Below, piece after piece: positions 16,148-24,568 of a stretch of DNA of 33,829 nt (position 1 is its first letter; every line of letters begins with the position of its first letter). The stretch comes from Phycisphaerae bacterium (lineage in GTDB: Bacteria; Planctomycetota; Phycisphaerae; UBA1845; JAFGLZ01): contig JAFGLZ010000024.1 in the NCBI GenBank assembly GCA_016927755.1, forward strand, positions 1-33,829, written 5' to 3'. The notes beneath the pieces are model-generated. The model ran no database searches. It worked only from the letters and a program-made list of their open reading frames with translations, and had not been told where the DNA came from. The position numbers were made by a program, and so were the translations under genes.

Positions 16148-17061
16148 GCAGGCTAGACGTTCGCGGAATCATCTTCGACATCAAACGCTTCGCCATCCAT
16201 GACGGTCCGGGCATCAGAACCACCGTCTTCTGCAAGGGCTGCCCGCTCAACTGCGCCTGGTGCCATAATCCCGAGTCGATCCGCCCCGACCCCGAGATCT
16301 CCCTCATGCCCGACCGCTGCATCGGCTGCGGCCACTGCTTCAAGATCTGCCAACAGCACGCCCATCGAATGAACGGCGACAAACGCGTCTACGACCGCGA
16401 CCGCTGCGTCGTCTGTGGAGACTGCGCCGAGAAGTGCTACGCCGAGGCCATCGAGATCGTCGGGCGTCAGGTCACCGTCGCCGAGGTGATCCAAGAGGTC
16501 GAGGCGGACCGCCCCTTCTACGAAACCTCGAGGGGAGGCATGACCCTCAGCGGCGGCGAGCCCACGCAGCAGTTCGATTTCACCCACGCCCTCCTCGCAG
16601 AGGCCAAGCTCCGCCGCCTGCACACCTGCCTCGATACGAGTGGCCTGACCTCATGGGACCGGCTCGACCAGCTCCTGCCGCTCGTGGACATCTTCCTGTA
16701 CGACCTCAAGGACACCGACGCGCAGCGCCATAAACGATTCACCGGCGTCGACAACGACCTGATCCTCGAAAACCTCCGCCGCCTCAACGACGCGGGGGCC
16801 GAAATCATCCTCCGCTGCCCCATGATCCCCGGCATCAACATCGATGACCAACACCTGACCCGCATCGCCGACGTCGTCAGGTCCCACCCCCGGATCTCCG
16901 AAGTGAACCTCCTCCCCTACCACCGGCTCGGCATGAGCAAAAGCGACCGAATGGGCTACGACCGACCGAAACTCACCGAACAAACCCCAGCCGGCCAAGA
17001 GGTCGAGGAATGGCTCACCCGCCTACGCGACCTCGGCGTAACCACCGCCCGACGCTCCTGA
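16144..17061 (+). CDS. Glycyl-radical enzyme activating enzyme (radical SAM)
   Basis: This 305-residue protein cleaves S-adenosylmethionine to abstract hydrogen from the glycine of the partner enzyme. The N-terminal IKRFAIHDGPGIRTTVFCKG leads to CPLNCAWC, the CX3CX2C that binds the catalytic [4Fe-4S]. Two ferredoxin-type motifs follow, CIGCGHCFKIC and CVVCGDCAEKC, as in activases of dehydratase-type GREs, unlike the short PFL activase. Other family blocks: MTLSGGEPTQQ, LDTSGLT, FLYDLKDTDAQRHKRFTGV, LRCPMIPGIN and LLPYHRLGMSK. I chose ATG 16144 (MSRLDVRG) because homology begins there; an upstream ATG at 16054 would add 30 unrelated residues. AGGA lies 14 bases upstream. It is clearly the partner of the upstream GRE. 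Confidence 0.95.
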   Translation: MSRLDVRGIIFDIKRFAIHDGPGIRTTVFCKGCPLNCAWCHNPESIRPDPEISLMPDRCIGCGHCFKICQQHAHRMNGDKRVYDRDRCVVCGDCAEKCYAEAIEIVGRQVTVAEVIQEVEADRPFYETSRGGMTLSGGEPTQQFDFTHALLAEAKLRRLHTCLDTSGLTSWDRLDQLLPLVDIFLYDLKDTDAQRHKRFTGVDNDLILENLRRLNDAGAEIILRCPMIPGINIDDQHLTRIADVVRSHPRISEVNLLPYHRLGMSKSDRMGYDRPKLTEQTPAGQEVEEWLTRLRDLGVTTARRS

Positions 17062-17100
17062 CCGAACCCGCCTACGCCGCCGCCGTCGCCACGCCGAGAC

Positions 17101-17138
17101 AAAAAGAGGGCCAGGCGCCCATGCGACGCCCGGCCCTC
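17101..17138 (-). terminator. Rho-independent terminator of the ParA-fusion gene
   Basis: Read on the minus strand, GAGGGCCGGGCG pairs with the complementary CGCCTGGCCCTC arm, with one mismatch, around a loop, and TTTTT (17105-17101) follows. This is a strong intrinsic terminator just downstream of the stop at 17164. On the plus strand there is no T-run after the stem, so it serves mainly the minus-strand gene. Confidence 0.85.
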
Positions 17139-17163
17139 AGCGAGAAAGCACTGGTGATTCGTG

Positions 17164-18357
17164 TCAGTCCACCTCGACGACCGAGTTCAACTCCCCGTAC
17201 GGATTGCTCTCCACGTACGTGTTGTGAGGATCGGGAAGCCACGCGCCATCGACAACGTACCGGTACCGATACCGGCCCGGGTCCAGGTTCAGCGTCACCC
17301 CGAACGACCCGTTCCCGTCCTCGCTCCGAAGCTCAGTCGCCGCCGGCGACCAATTGTTGAAATCCGCCGCCAGACTCACACGCTTCGCACCGGGGGCGTG
17401 TATCAGGAACCTCACCCCACCATCCGTCGGCCGGACGCCGTAGATCCGCTCGATCTTCCGGTCGATCTCGTCCGGCGTCGACGGAATCGGCAACGCCTCG
17501 AACTTGCCCAACAGAGGCTTGCTCGTGGCCAGCAATTCGCCCGCCCGATCAGCCAGCATGCTGGCCTGCTCGAGCAGCTCGTGATGCACCGTGTCGACCT
17601 CCCCCGCCGAGATCACCTCGTTCGCCAATCGCATGTAATCCCGATGACCCGGGCTCGAGGGAGCGTAGTCGCAGATCGGTTGGCCGTAGCCCGTCGCCTC
17701 ACGAAGCTTCGCGTTGAAGTTGATGTGCGTCTCGAAAACTAAATCCGAGAACTTCTTCCGAACCTCGTTCAGCACGCGGCGAGCGTGCTTCGTGCGAACG
17801 TCGTAAAGATTCGCCAGAATCCGGATGATCAGGTTGCGCCCCGTCTCCGCCTCATGCTCCGCGATCGTCGCGATCTGATGCGTCAACCCGTGCAGGGCGA
17901 AGTAGCCCGTGTCCACCGGAACGATGACCTCGCCCGATGCCCGAATCGCGTTGCCCGTCAGCAACCCAATGCTCGGCGGGCAGTCGATCACGCAGTAGTC
18001 ATAGCCGCTCGCCACCTCCGACAACGCTCGCGCCAAGCGATCCTGCCGGTAGGCCGCGCCCGCAAGCTCCTGCTCCAGCTTCGCTACCTCCGATGCCGAC
18101 GGCGCCAGGTCAAGGTCCTTGCCGATCTGCCAGGTGATCTCCGACATCCCCACACGCGTCTCCCCTTGAAGCACGTGATAGATCGACCTGGCGATCTGAT
18201 CCTCAGGCACCGCTAGTCCCACGGCGCAGTGACCTTGAGGGTCCATGTCCACCAAGAGCGTTCGCCGTCCTTGGCGAGCTAGACAAGCAGCCAGGTTGAT
18301 GGCAGTCGTCGTCTTACCACAACCGCCCTTTTGGTTGGCTACCGCGATGATCCTCAT
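17164..18357 (-). CDS. ParA-family ATPase fused to a C-terminal glycogen-binding (CBM48/AMPK-beta-type) domain
   Basis: The 397-residue protein begins MRIIAVANQKGGCGKTTTAI, the deviant Walker A of ParA/MinD ATPases (K10-T16), followed by LLVDMDPQGH (Walker A') and YDYCVIDCPPSIG (Walker B). These ATPases position DNA or protein cargo on the nucleoid. After a ~60-residue linker, residues ~315-397 form an early-set carbohydrate-binding domain: RVSLAADFNNWSPAATELR, then YRYRYVVDGAWLPDPHNTY and GELNSVVEV. Trp336, Arg366 and Trp373 fall at positions that bind glucan in AMPK-beta (W100, K126, W133). The start is ATG 18357 with TAGGAG eight bases upstream. No parB or parS is visible, so it is an orphan. 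I infer it may localise an alpha-glucan or glycogen granule, or sense glucan. Confidence 0.93.
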   Translation of the reverse strand: MRIIAVANQKGGCGKTTTAINLAACLARQGRRTLLVDMDPQGHCAVGLAVPEDQIARSIYHVLQGETRVGMSEITWQIGKDLDLAPSASEVAKLEQELAGAAYRQDRLARALSEVASGYDYCVIDCPPSIGLLTGNAIRASGEVIVPVDTGYFALHGLTHQIATIAEHEAETGRNLIIRILANLYDVRTKHARRVLNEVRKKFSDLVFETHINFNAKLREATGYGQPICDYAPSSPGHRDYMRLANEVISAGEVDTVHHELLEQASMLADRAGELLATSKPLLGKFEALPIPSTPDEIDRKIERIYGVRPTDGGVRFLIHAPGAKRVSLAADFNNWSPAATELRSEDGNGSFGVTLNLDPGRYRYRYVVDGAWLPDPHNTYVESNPYGELNSVVEVD

Positions 18358-18640
18358 CGGAGCGCTCCTAGAATTGACGGGCCCGGCAAATGAATCAGCA
18401 TGAGGTGTCGGGCCAGCAGGTCCCCGGCCCCCAGAAATCTCCCCGACCGTGTGCCCCGATCGGCCCAAACCCAGGACCCAACGCCAAGGCAACACGACCG
18501 ATAAAAACTCTCCTGCACCAATCATCGGACGCCCCCACCCCGGAACTTGATACTTTCTTATCGGACCTCCACCCCGAACCCCTCACACCACTCCCACCCC
18601 CCTCGAGCCGCCAGTCCTCTCGCACCACACAGCCAAACGT
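18358..18640. other. Divergent intergenic region between the ParA fusion and hldE
   Basis: Together with the hldE leader this leaves 361 bases without a gene. It holds the minus-strand ribosome-binding site TAGGAG near 18366-18371 and, at its right end, the hldE promoter. The middle is C-rich on the plus strand with no reliable promoter box for the minus gene found by eye. Confidence 0.4.
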
Positions 18641-18669
18641 TTGACTCCCACGACCCCCGCGAGTAATAT
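18641..18669 (+). promoter_or_regulatory. Sigma70-type promoter of hldE-gmhA
   Basis: TTGACT (18641-18646), exactly 17 bases, then TAATAT (18664-18669) is close to consensus. RNA would start near 18677. This rules out the in-frame TTG at 18641 as start codon, since it is the -35 box, and supports ATG 18719. Confidence 0.75.
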
Positions 18670-18718
18670 CGCACAAGTCGATGTCATTATTGATGATAGA
18701 GCAGTCATCGGAGCCGAC

Positions 18719-20215
18719 ATGCCCGCGGACCTCGCCCAATTCATCGACCGCTTCCACCTCAACGTCCTCGTACTGGGAGGCTTCGCCCTCGACCGACACG
18801 CCTACGGCAATGCCGAGGACATCAGTCCCGAAGCCCCCGTCCCCGTACTGAGACTAAACCAGGAGATCGAGCGGCCCGGCGACGCCGGACACGTCGCCGC
18901 CGCGCTCACAGCGCTGGGAGCCAACGTCACCTGCAGCGGCGCACTCGGAGAAGATCCCGCCGGACGCTCCCTCGTCGACCTCCTCACGCAGGCCGGTATC
19001 AATACAAGCGGAATCGAGCTCATCCCCCACCGCCAGACCACAACCCACGCACGCCTCATCGGGCTCGCGCAACTCAGGCACCCCCAGCAGATGATGCGCG
19101 TCGAGCAGGCCTCCCCGGACCCCCTCCCGGCCCACGCCGTCGACAGACTCGCTTCAACCGTCCGCGCCGCCGCCGGCGACGCACGGGCCGTCTGTGTCCG
19201 CGATAGCGAGGCCGGAGACTGGCCCGAAACCCTCTGCCGCGCCGCCATCGACGCCGCTCGCCACGCCGGGCGTCCCGTCCTCGTCAGCCCCGTCGCCGAC
19301 ACGGACTGGCAGCGCTATCGCGGGGCAACCGTCCTGACGCCCAATCGTCGAAAGCTCGCGCTACAACTCCGTGAGTCCCCCAGCGAGATCGCCCGAATCG
19401 GCGCGCTGGCCCAGCCCCTCGTTCAAGAACTCGAGCTTCAAGCGATGGTCGTTACCCTCGATCGCGACGGCGCACTCGTCGTCCCTGCAAACGCCGACCC
19501 CACGCACGTCCCCACGCGCCCCAGGGCCGTCTACGACATCACCGGCGCCGGCGACGTGACCCTCGCCATGCTCACCCTCGCCGTGGCCGCCGGCGCCGAC
19601 TGGACCCAAGCCGCTCGCTTGGCCAACGTCGCCGCCGGGCTCTCCGTCGAACGATTCGGACCCGTCACCATCACCGCCGACGAAATGAGGGCCGACCTTA
19701 GCATCGAGGGCAGGGCGGGCGCCGGAAAGCTCCGTGGCCTCGACGACCTCACCGCCGAGCTCGCGCCCCGCCGTAGCGCCGGTGCCAAGGTCGTCTTCAC
19801 GAACGGATGCTTCGACATCCTCCACGCCGGACACATCCAGTACTTCAAGTTCTGCCGCCAGCACGGTGATATCGTCGTCGTCGGACTCAACTCCGACGCC
19901 TCCGTCCACGCGCAGGGAAAAGGCGACGACCGCCCGATCAACAACCAGCTCAATCGCGCAAGAATGCTCAGCGCCCTCGAGGACGTCGACTACGTCGTCA
20001 TCTTCGAGGACCCCACTCCCGAGAAGGTCATCCGCCGAATCCTCCCCGATGTCCTCGTCAAGGGCGCCGACTGGGCCAAATGGGTCTGCGGACGCGAGGT
20101 CGTCGAGGCCGCCGGCGGAAAGGTCGTCCTGGCTCCCATGCTCGAGGGATACAGCACCAGCCAGTTACTCGCACAAATCAGAGGAATGGAACAACGCCGT
20201 GAACGAGACGATTGA
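18719..20215 (+). CDS. hldE: Bifunctional heptose kinase/adenylyltransferase (HldE), kinase site altered
   Basis: HldE phosphorylates heptose-7-phosphate and then adenylylates heptose-1-phosphate, giving ADP-heptose for LPS core or other glycans. The 498-residue product has a PfkB-type kinase domain (1-~335) and a nucleotidyltransferase domain (~355-498: VVFTNGCFDILHAGHIQYFK with HAGH at 369-372, GLNSDASV, DVLVKGADW). The transferase looks intact. The kinase keeps ISPEAPVPV and the catalytic Asp279 in ITGAGD, but differs at several sites conserved in E. coli HldE: GD-x-x-LD is GGFALD (20-25), PGGAANVA is PGDAGHVA, and the NxxE motif is NRRK (209-212). ATG 18719 has GGAG close upstream. gmhA overlaps its end. 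Confidence 0.92.
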   Translation: MPADLAQFIDRFHLNVLVLGGFALDRHAYGNAEDISPEAPVPVLRLNQEIERPGDAGHVAAALTALGANVTCSGALGEDPAGRSLVDLLTQAGINTSGIELIPHRQTTTHARLIGLAQLRHPQQMMRVEQASPDPLPAHAVDRLASTVRAAAGDARAVCVRDSEAGDWPETLCRAAIDAARHAGRPVLVSPVADTDWQRYRGATVLTPNRRKLALQLRESPSEIARIGALAQPLVQELELQAMVVTLDRDGALVVPANADPTHVPTRPRAVYDITGAGDVTLAMLTLAVAAGADWTQAARLANVAAGLSVERFGPVTITADEMRADLSIEGRAGAGKLRGLDDLTAELAPRRSAGAKVVFTNGCFDILHAGHIQYFKFCRQHGDIVVVGLNSDASVHAQGKGDDRPINNQLNRARMLSALEDVDYVVIFEDPTPEKVIRRILPDVLVKGADWAKWVCGREVVEAAGGKVVLAPMLEGYSTSQLLAQIRGMEQRRERDD

Positions 20216-20777
20216 AGCCCAACTCGCCAAACATGACGTCGCCGTCGAGTCGGTCCGCGACCAACAGGCCGCCATCCACCAGATGGCCGAAACCATGATC
20301 GCCGCCCTCCGCCGTGGCAACCGAATCTACCTCGTCGGTAACGGTGGAAGCGCCGCCGACTGCCAGCACATCGCCGCCGAGCTCATCAGCCGCCTCAGAC
20401 CCGGCAAGGAGCGACAGGCCCTGCCCGCAGTCGCCCTCACCACCGACACCTCGATCCTCACCGCTATCGGAAACGATTACGAATTCGACCTGGCCTTCAA
20501 GAGACAAGTCGAGGGCCTCGTCACCACCGGCGACGTCCTCTGGGCCCTCTCCACCTCAGGTAACTCCCGCAACGTCCTGCTGGCCGCCGAAGAAGCCAAG
20601 GCCCGCGGCGCTTCCGTCATCGGCTTCACCGGCCCCACCGGCGGAAAGCTCCTCCACCTCGCCGATCAATGCCTCCGCGTCAACGCCGAAACCACCGACC
20701 GAATCCAAGAAGCCCACCAGCTCGCCTACCACCTCATCTGCTATCTCATCGAAAACGAATTCGTTCGGAATGAATAG
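20199..20777 (+). CDS. gmhA: Phosphoheptose isomerase
   Basis: GmhA converts sedoheptulose-7-phosphate to heptose-7-phosphate, the step before HldE. The 192-residue SIS-domain protein has IYLVGNGGSAADCQHIAAEL, TTDTSILTAIGNDYEFDLAF, VLWALSTSGNSRNVLLAAEE and the closing IQEAHQLAYHLICYLIE, all family hallmarks including the C-terminal QE-H zinc/active-site region. I chose GTG 20199, which overlaps the hldE stop by 17 bases; a GAGGA lies 13 bases upstream. Overlap shows the two are one operon. gmhB and hldD are not in the window. It ends just before a bidirectional hairpin. Confidence 0.95.
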   Translation: MNETIEAQLAKHDVAVESVRDQQAAIHQMAETMIAALRRGNRIYLVGNGGSAADCQHIAAELISRLRPGKERQALPAVALTTDTSILTAIGNDYEFDLAFKRQVEGLVTTGDVLWALSTSGNSRNVLLAAEEAKARGASVIGFTGPTGGKLLHLADQCLRVNAETTDRIQEAHQLAYHLICYLIENEFVRNE

Positions 20778-20792
20778 GGTATACGGTTTGGG

Positions 20793-20807
20793 ATCGAGCG
20801 TCTCGAT
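20793..20807. terminator. Hairpin between convergent gmhA and resB-like gene
   Basis: ATCGAG-CGT-CTCGAT, a perfect 6-bp stem, is the only clear stem between the two convergent stops. No T-run follows on either strand, so termination by it is uncertain. Confidence 0.35.
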
Positions 20808-20835
20808 GAGCCGCCAGGTCGCTCTCCGCTAGACC

Positions 20836-22599
20836 CTAAACCCCAGACCCCACCTCTTGCCCCTTCCCACGCCCCCGACGCCGAACCTTCTGCGCCAAAA
20901 TGATCACCATCCCCACCACCAGCCCCGCATATCCCGCGTACACAACCCCCTCCCCCGGGTCCGAAACCACGCTAAGCATCGTCGCGATCGGCTCGTTGTT
21001 CCGCCCGAACTGGTAGCTGCTCTGGTAAAATGAGTATCCCCCGTACTCCAGCGGAGCGTTCATGCTGACCGTCCGCTCCAGCTTCGTCTCGCTCCGCCCA
21101 TCCTCGATCGAAACCCGGCTCTCGTACGTCCGCGCCCGCTCCGTCCCCGGATAGTACGTGATGATCGGCTTGACCAGCTTCACCGAGTACCCCAGCGGAA
21201 TCCGCTCCGGCCCATAGCTGACCTGAACGTGCTTGCCTCCCAAATGAACGTCATAGCTCTCCCCCTTCCGCACCCAAAGCCGATGCGCCGCACGATCCGT
21301 CCGAAGACACACGAACGCCGCCGGCATCGCGTCGGAGATCCGAACCGCGATCGGCTTCAGCGCCCGCTCGTTCCGAGCGCCAGGATACACCTCCACCACC
21401 GTGATCCGCGTCTGATCCCAGGGCGTCTCCGTCGGCCGATTGAGCGCCACCTCGCCCACCGTCACCCGACCCTCGCCGTCGCTGAAACGCGCGTGCAGCT
21501 TCCCCGCCGCGTCCAGCAGGATGTCGATCCCGTTCTGCCGGCTGTCGAACATCGTCGCGCCCAAGTACCTGAACGTGATCGGCTGGCTCGTCGCCGGCGC
21601 CGTCGCGCTCATGTGAGTACTGGCGAAATCCCGATCCGGAAACCTCGCGAACACCCGGTGAGGCTCCGTCTTGCCCGATGGATCCGTCACGTCGAACTCG
21701 ATCATCGGGTTCACCGGACGACTGCTCGCCGTCTGAATCCCGCCCTGACCGACCATCGCATGGGGCAGATACCGTCGCACCCGAACCCGATACCCCGTCG
21801 CGCCGAGCGGCACCTCCTTGTCGGCCTGCTCCCGAACGTCGATCACGTGCCGCTCTCCCCCCACCTCGACCGACAACCGCCCCTGGTTCGGCGCCCCCGG
21901 CGCGCTCGTCGGAGTCAGAAGCCGCTTCAGCATGCCCGCGTCCGTCACCCGAAACAGCCGAACCTCCACCATCCCCAGCTTCTCGGGCCTGCCGCCCATG
22001 ACCCATTGCTCATGGTCGTGCGGGCCGTGACCCAGTCGAATCTTCATCGCCGGCTGAGGCCCGTTCGGATCCGCGATGATCCGCTCCCCCTCGTCGATCG
22101 TGTCCGCCGCGTACTCCTCCACCTCCAACCGAACCCCGTCCACGTCCTTGTCCGCCCCCTCGGCGCTCACCACCGGCCCGCCCGCGCCCACCGGGATCGT
22201 CACGCTCGCCTTCCCGTCCGCCGTCTGAAGACGCAGCGCCCACGCCCCCCCGTCGAAGTCCGACCGCGTCTCCTCCGGCCGCAGCCACAGCCGCCCGTCG
22301 ATCCCCCAAACGCGCGTTACCCACGCGCCCAACAGAATCGCTAGGACCGCCACGTGCGCCGTAACGAATCCCGCCTGCGACGCCCGAAACGGCCACCGCG
22401 CCACCAGCGCCGCCAGAACGTTCACCCCCAATGCCCCCAGAAGCGCCGCGAACCACAGGCTCCGATAGAACACGCGCAACGCCGCTTCCGTCCCATGCTG
22501 TGCCTCGTACACGCTCGCCGCCGACATCGCCGCCGACACCCCCACCAGCAACACCACCGCCAGCTTCAGCGATCCGATTGTCTTGACCAGCTTGCGCAT
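20836..22599 (-). CDS. ResB/Ccs1-like cytochrome c biogenesis protein
   Basis: ResB partners with a CcsA/ResC membrane protein to deliver haem to apocytochrome c outside the membrane. The 587-residue product has N-terminal transmembrane helices (GSLKLAVVLLVGVSAAMSAA; FAALLGALGVNVLAALVARW; FVTAHVAVLAILLGAWVTRV), a large external domain, the family signature NAPLEYGGYSFYQSSYQF near the end, and a last helix (AGYAGLVVGMVIILAQKV). Start ATG 22599 is chosen for CGGAG eight bases upstream; a TTG at 22635 is less likely. The external domain is larger than in chloroplast Ccs1, as in several planctomycetes. No ccsA neighbour is seen, so the partner is elsewhere or beyond the window. Confidence 0.85.
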   Translation of the reverse strand: MRKLVKTIGSLKLAVVLLVGVSAAMSAASVYEAQHGTEAALRVFYRSLWFAALLGALGVNVLAALVARWPFRASQAGFVTAHVAVLAILLGAWVTRVWGIDGRLWLRPEETRSDFDGGAWALRLQTADGKASVTIPVGAGGPVVSAEGADKDVDGVRLEVEEYAADTIDEGERIIADPNGPQPAMKIRLGHGPHDHEQWVMGGRPEKLGMVEVRLFRVTDAGMLKRLLTPTSAPGAPNQGRLSVEVGGERHVIDVREQADKEVPLGATGYRVRVRRYLPHAMVGQGGIQTASSRPVNPMIEFDVTDPSGKTEPHRVFARFPDRDFASTHMSATAPATSQPITFRYLGATMFDSRQNGIDILLDAAGKLHARFSDGEGRVTVGEVALNRPTETPWDQTRITVVEVYPGARNERALKPIAVRISDAMPAAFVCLRTDRAAHRLWVRKGESYDVHLGGKHVQVSYGPERIPLGYSVKLVKPIITYYPGTERARTYESRVSIEDGRSETKLERTVSMNAPLEYGGYSFYQSSYQFGRNNEPIATMLSVVSDPGEGVVYAGYAGLVVGMVIILAQKVRRRGRGKGQEVGSGV

Positions 22600-22793
22600 C
22601 CAGTAACTCCGTCGGGGTCTCGCCTCCCGATCCAATCAATCATATGGGTACGAACCCTAAATCGCCATCCGCATTTCGCGCGTGACATCCGCCAACTTGG
22701 ATGCTCAAATCATGGCTCGTTTGACCGGCGGCGACGGGCCGCCGTCTATCCGGACCATGCGAGAAACACAACACGAAGGAAGGAACACCAAGA

Positions 22794-23771
22794 ATGGCGA
22801 TCAACGCGATGCTGATCGGTGGCGGCGGCATGGGCATCATGCACGGCAAAAACTTCGCCGAACACCCCGATTGCGAGCTCAAGGCCGTCTGCGATATGAA
22901 CCCCGAGCGCCTCGACGCCCTCAAGAAAGAGTTCCCCGGCCTGCCCGCCTACGCCTCCGTCGACGAGCTCCTCGATAAGTGCGACGCCGAGCTCGCCGTC
23001 ATGATCACCAACGAGACCCTCCGCGTCCCGCCCTGCGTCCAGCTCCTAAAGGCCGGCCGGCACGTCTTCACCGAGAAACCCCTCCACAGCCGAAAGAACC
23101 AGTTCAACCTCGACGACGAGGACGCAAAGGTCGCATGGACCGTCATCGACGCCGCCCGAAAGAGCGGTAAGTGCTTCGGCATCGACTACAACTACCACTA
23201 CTTCGAGCACTTCGCCAAGCTCAACCAGGCCCTCACCGCCGGAAAGCTCGGCACCCCCAAACTCGTCTGGGCCCGCGCCCACTTCAACTGCTGGTCACAC
23301 ATCATCGACCAGGTCCTCTGGAATATGGGCCGACCCGAGTGGGTGCAGACTATCGGCGACTGCAGCAAGGAAAACTGGACCCGCCTCATCCACATGAAGT
23401 GGCCCGGCGGCGCCGAGGGCGAGCTCGGCGGCAGCCTCGACTGGGGCTACGACGACGGCCCCCTCAAGCTCATGATCTGCGGAGACAAGGCCTACGCCAC
23501 CGCACTCGGACTCGACGGCTTCTTCACCGTTAGAAAGGCCAACAGTTGGCCCTGCGAGGAAATCGAACGCTGGGAGGGAAAAGGCGCATACAACGACAGC
23601 TTCGTCCACATGGCCGACGCCGTCATCAAGGCCCTAAAGGCAGGCAAGCCCATGCCCGTCGACGACCAGGCCGCATGGAACGAACAGGTCTTCGAAGCCG
23701 CCGTCTACCGCTCCGCAAAGACCGGCAAGAGAGTCCCCCTAGACGAAATCGACCAGGAACTCCGCTCGTAA
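22794..23771 (+). CDS. Gfo/Idh/MocA-family NAD(P)-dependent oxidoreductase
   Basis: A 325-residue sugar- or inositol-type dehydrogenase. The Rossmann start is MAINAMLIGGGGMGIMHGKN, followed by AVCDMNPERLDALKKEFPGL and HVFTEKPLHSRKN, where the Glu-Lys-Pro is the family's conserved lysine motif. The C-terminal domain holds a DYNYHYFEHFAKLNQALTAG segment. No signal peptide, so it acts in the cytoplasm, unlike the many Tat-exported planctomycete members. The ATG has GAAGGA nine bases upstream. It may process a sugar released by the downstream glycan-degrading cluster, but repeats and a mobile region separate them. Substrate cannot be named. Confidence 0.92.
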   Translation: MAINAMLIGGGGMGIMHGKNFAEHPDCELKAVCDMNPERLDALKKEFPGLPAYASVDELLDKCDAELAVMITNETLRVPPCVQLLKAGRHVFTEKPLHSRKNQFNLDDEDAKVAWTVIDAARKSGKCFGIDYNYHYFEHFAKLNQALTAGKLGTPKLVWARAHFNCWSHIIDQVLWNMGRPEWVQTIGDCSKENWTRLIHMKWPGGAEGELGGSLDWGYDDGPLKLMICGDKAYATALGLDGFFTVRKANSWPCEEIERWEGKGAYNDSFVHMADAVIKALKAGKPMPVDDQAAWNEQVFEAAVYRSAKTGKRVPLDEIDQELRS

Positions 23772-23810
23772 AGTGGAGTAGGGTCTAGCGCCTCGAATAT
23801 CGCAGTGCGA

Positions 23811-23893
23811 CGGCCTGCCCCGCTGGGGCCTGACGCCGCCTTGCCAGTATGGAGTGCGGGCGGCCTGCCCAGTTGCGGCTTGACGCCGCTTTG
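23811..23893. repeat. Two degenerate 33-bp direct repeats, 50 bp apart
   Basis: CGGCCTGCCC...TGACGCCGC(C/T)TTG occurs at 23811-23843 and again at 23861-23893, about 80% alike by eye. They lie in the 272-bp gap after the Gfo/Idh gene, just before the first copy of the RAYT-associated repeat. They look like a PVC-type dispersed repeat. Confidence 0.65.
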
Positions 23894-23946
23894 GATCGCC
23901 CGCGTAGCGAGCCCGACCGTTCGGATGACGGAGTAAACGGGATTAG

Positions 23947-23965
23947 TAAACGGGGACGCAGCTAG
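23947..23965. repeat. RAYT-associated repeat, copy 1
   Basis: TAAACGGGGACGCAGCTAG matches the sequences flanking the transposase at 25183 and 25910. Similarity to the copy at 25910 seems to extend ~45 bases further (both run on to a GGC/GCCAGC-AAG, GTCCC, CCTCTTCC pattern). Confidence 0.75.
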
Positions 23966-24043
23966 ATAACTTCGCCAGTCGCCAGCAAGGAGTCCCTAAC
24001 GCCTCTTCCGCTCTCAACGTCGACCTCGACCTGAGCCCCCGCG

Positions 24044-24433
24044 CTACGTCTCGCCGCCGCCCTCCTCGTCCACCGTCCCCGCATACCCCAACTGCTCCGG
24101 CGTGCTCAAGACCTCCTTGAACGTAAAGGCCCGACCACACTCGGGACAGCGGGGCCTAGAGAGTCCCCGCAGAGAATAGCCGCATCCCGGGCACCGCCCG
24201 GGCCGCCGGAGAGAGAGGGCTATGATCACCTGTAATAACACCATCGCGGGCAGACCGAAGAAAACCAGAATGCATTCAAGAATCTCCCACAACGTGTATC
24301 CCCAGGGCGGCGGCACAATCAGACGCCAGAATCCAAAAACCATCACCGCAATACTGGAAGAGACCGCGAACGCGAGCCCGATCTGCACGGCTCTTGATCG
24401 CTCCCGAAATGACTCGAACAGTCGCATCCCCAC
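24044..24433 (-). CDS. Small membrane protein with C-terminal zinc ribbon
   Basis: The 129-residue product has two hydrophobic segments (IGLAFAVSSSIAVMVFGFW and WEILECILVFFGLPAMVLLQ), then CPGCGYSLRGLSRPRCPECG, a CxxC...CxxC zinc ribbon. Proteins with this 'CxxCGYxLRGL...RCPECG' tail are common and uncharacterised in planctomycetes. The start may be GTG 24433 (five bases after GGTGGAG) or ATG 24427; I cannot decide. It lies between the first repeat copy and the toxin-antitoxin pair and is lower in GC than most neighbours. No function is proposed. Confidence 0.8.
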   Translation of the reverse strand: MGMRLFESFRERSRAVQIGLAFAVSSSIAVMVFGFWRLIVPPPWGYTLWEILECILVFFGLPAMVLLQVIIALSLRRPGRCPGCGYSLRGLSRPRCPECGRAFTFKEVLSTPEQLGYAGTVDEEGGGET

Positions 24434-24568
24434 GCAATCTCCACCCAGTCACTCATCTCTTCGATCCCCATTGTACGCGCGCGAGATGTACCCACAACCA
24501 CTCACGTAAGCCCTTCCGACACAAACCAAAGGAGGGACTGAAGTAAACATGGTGTCCTCAAAGCAGGC

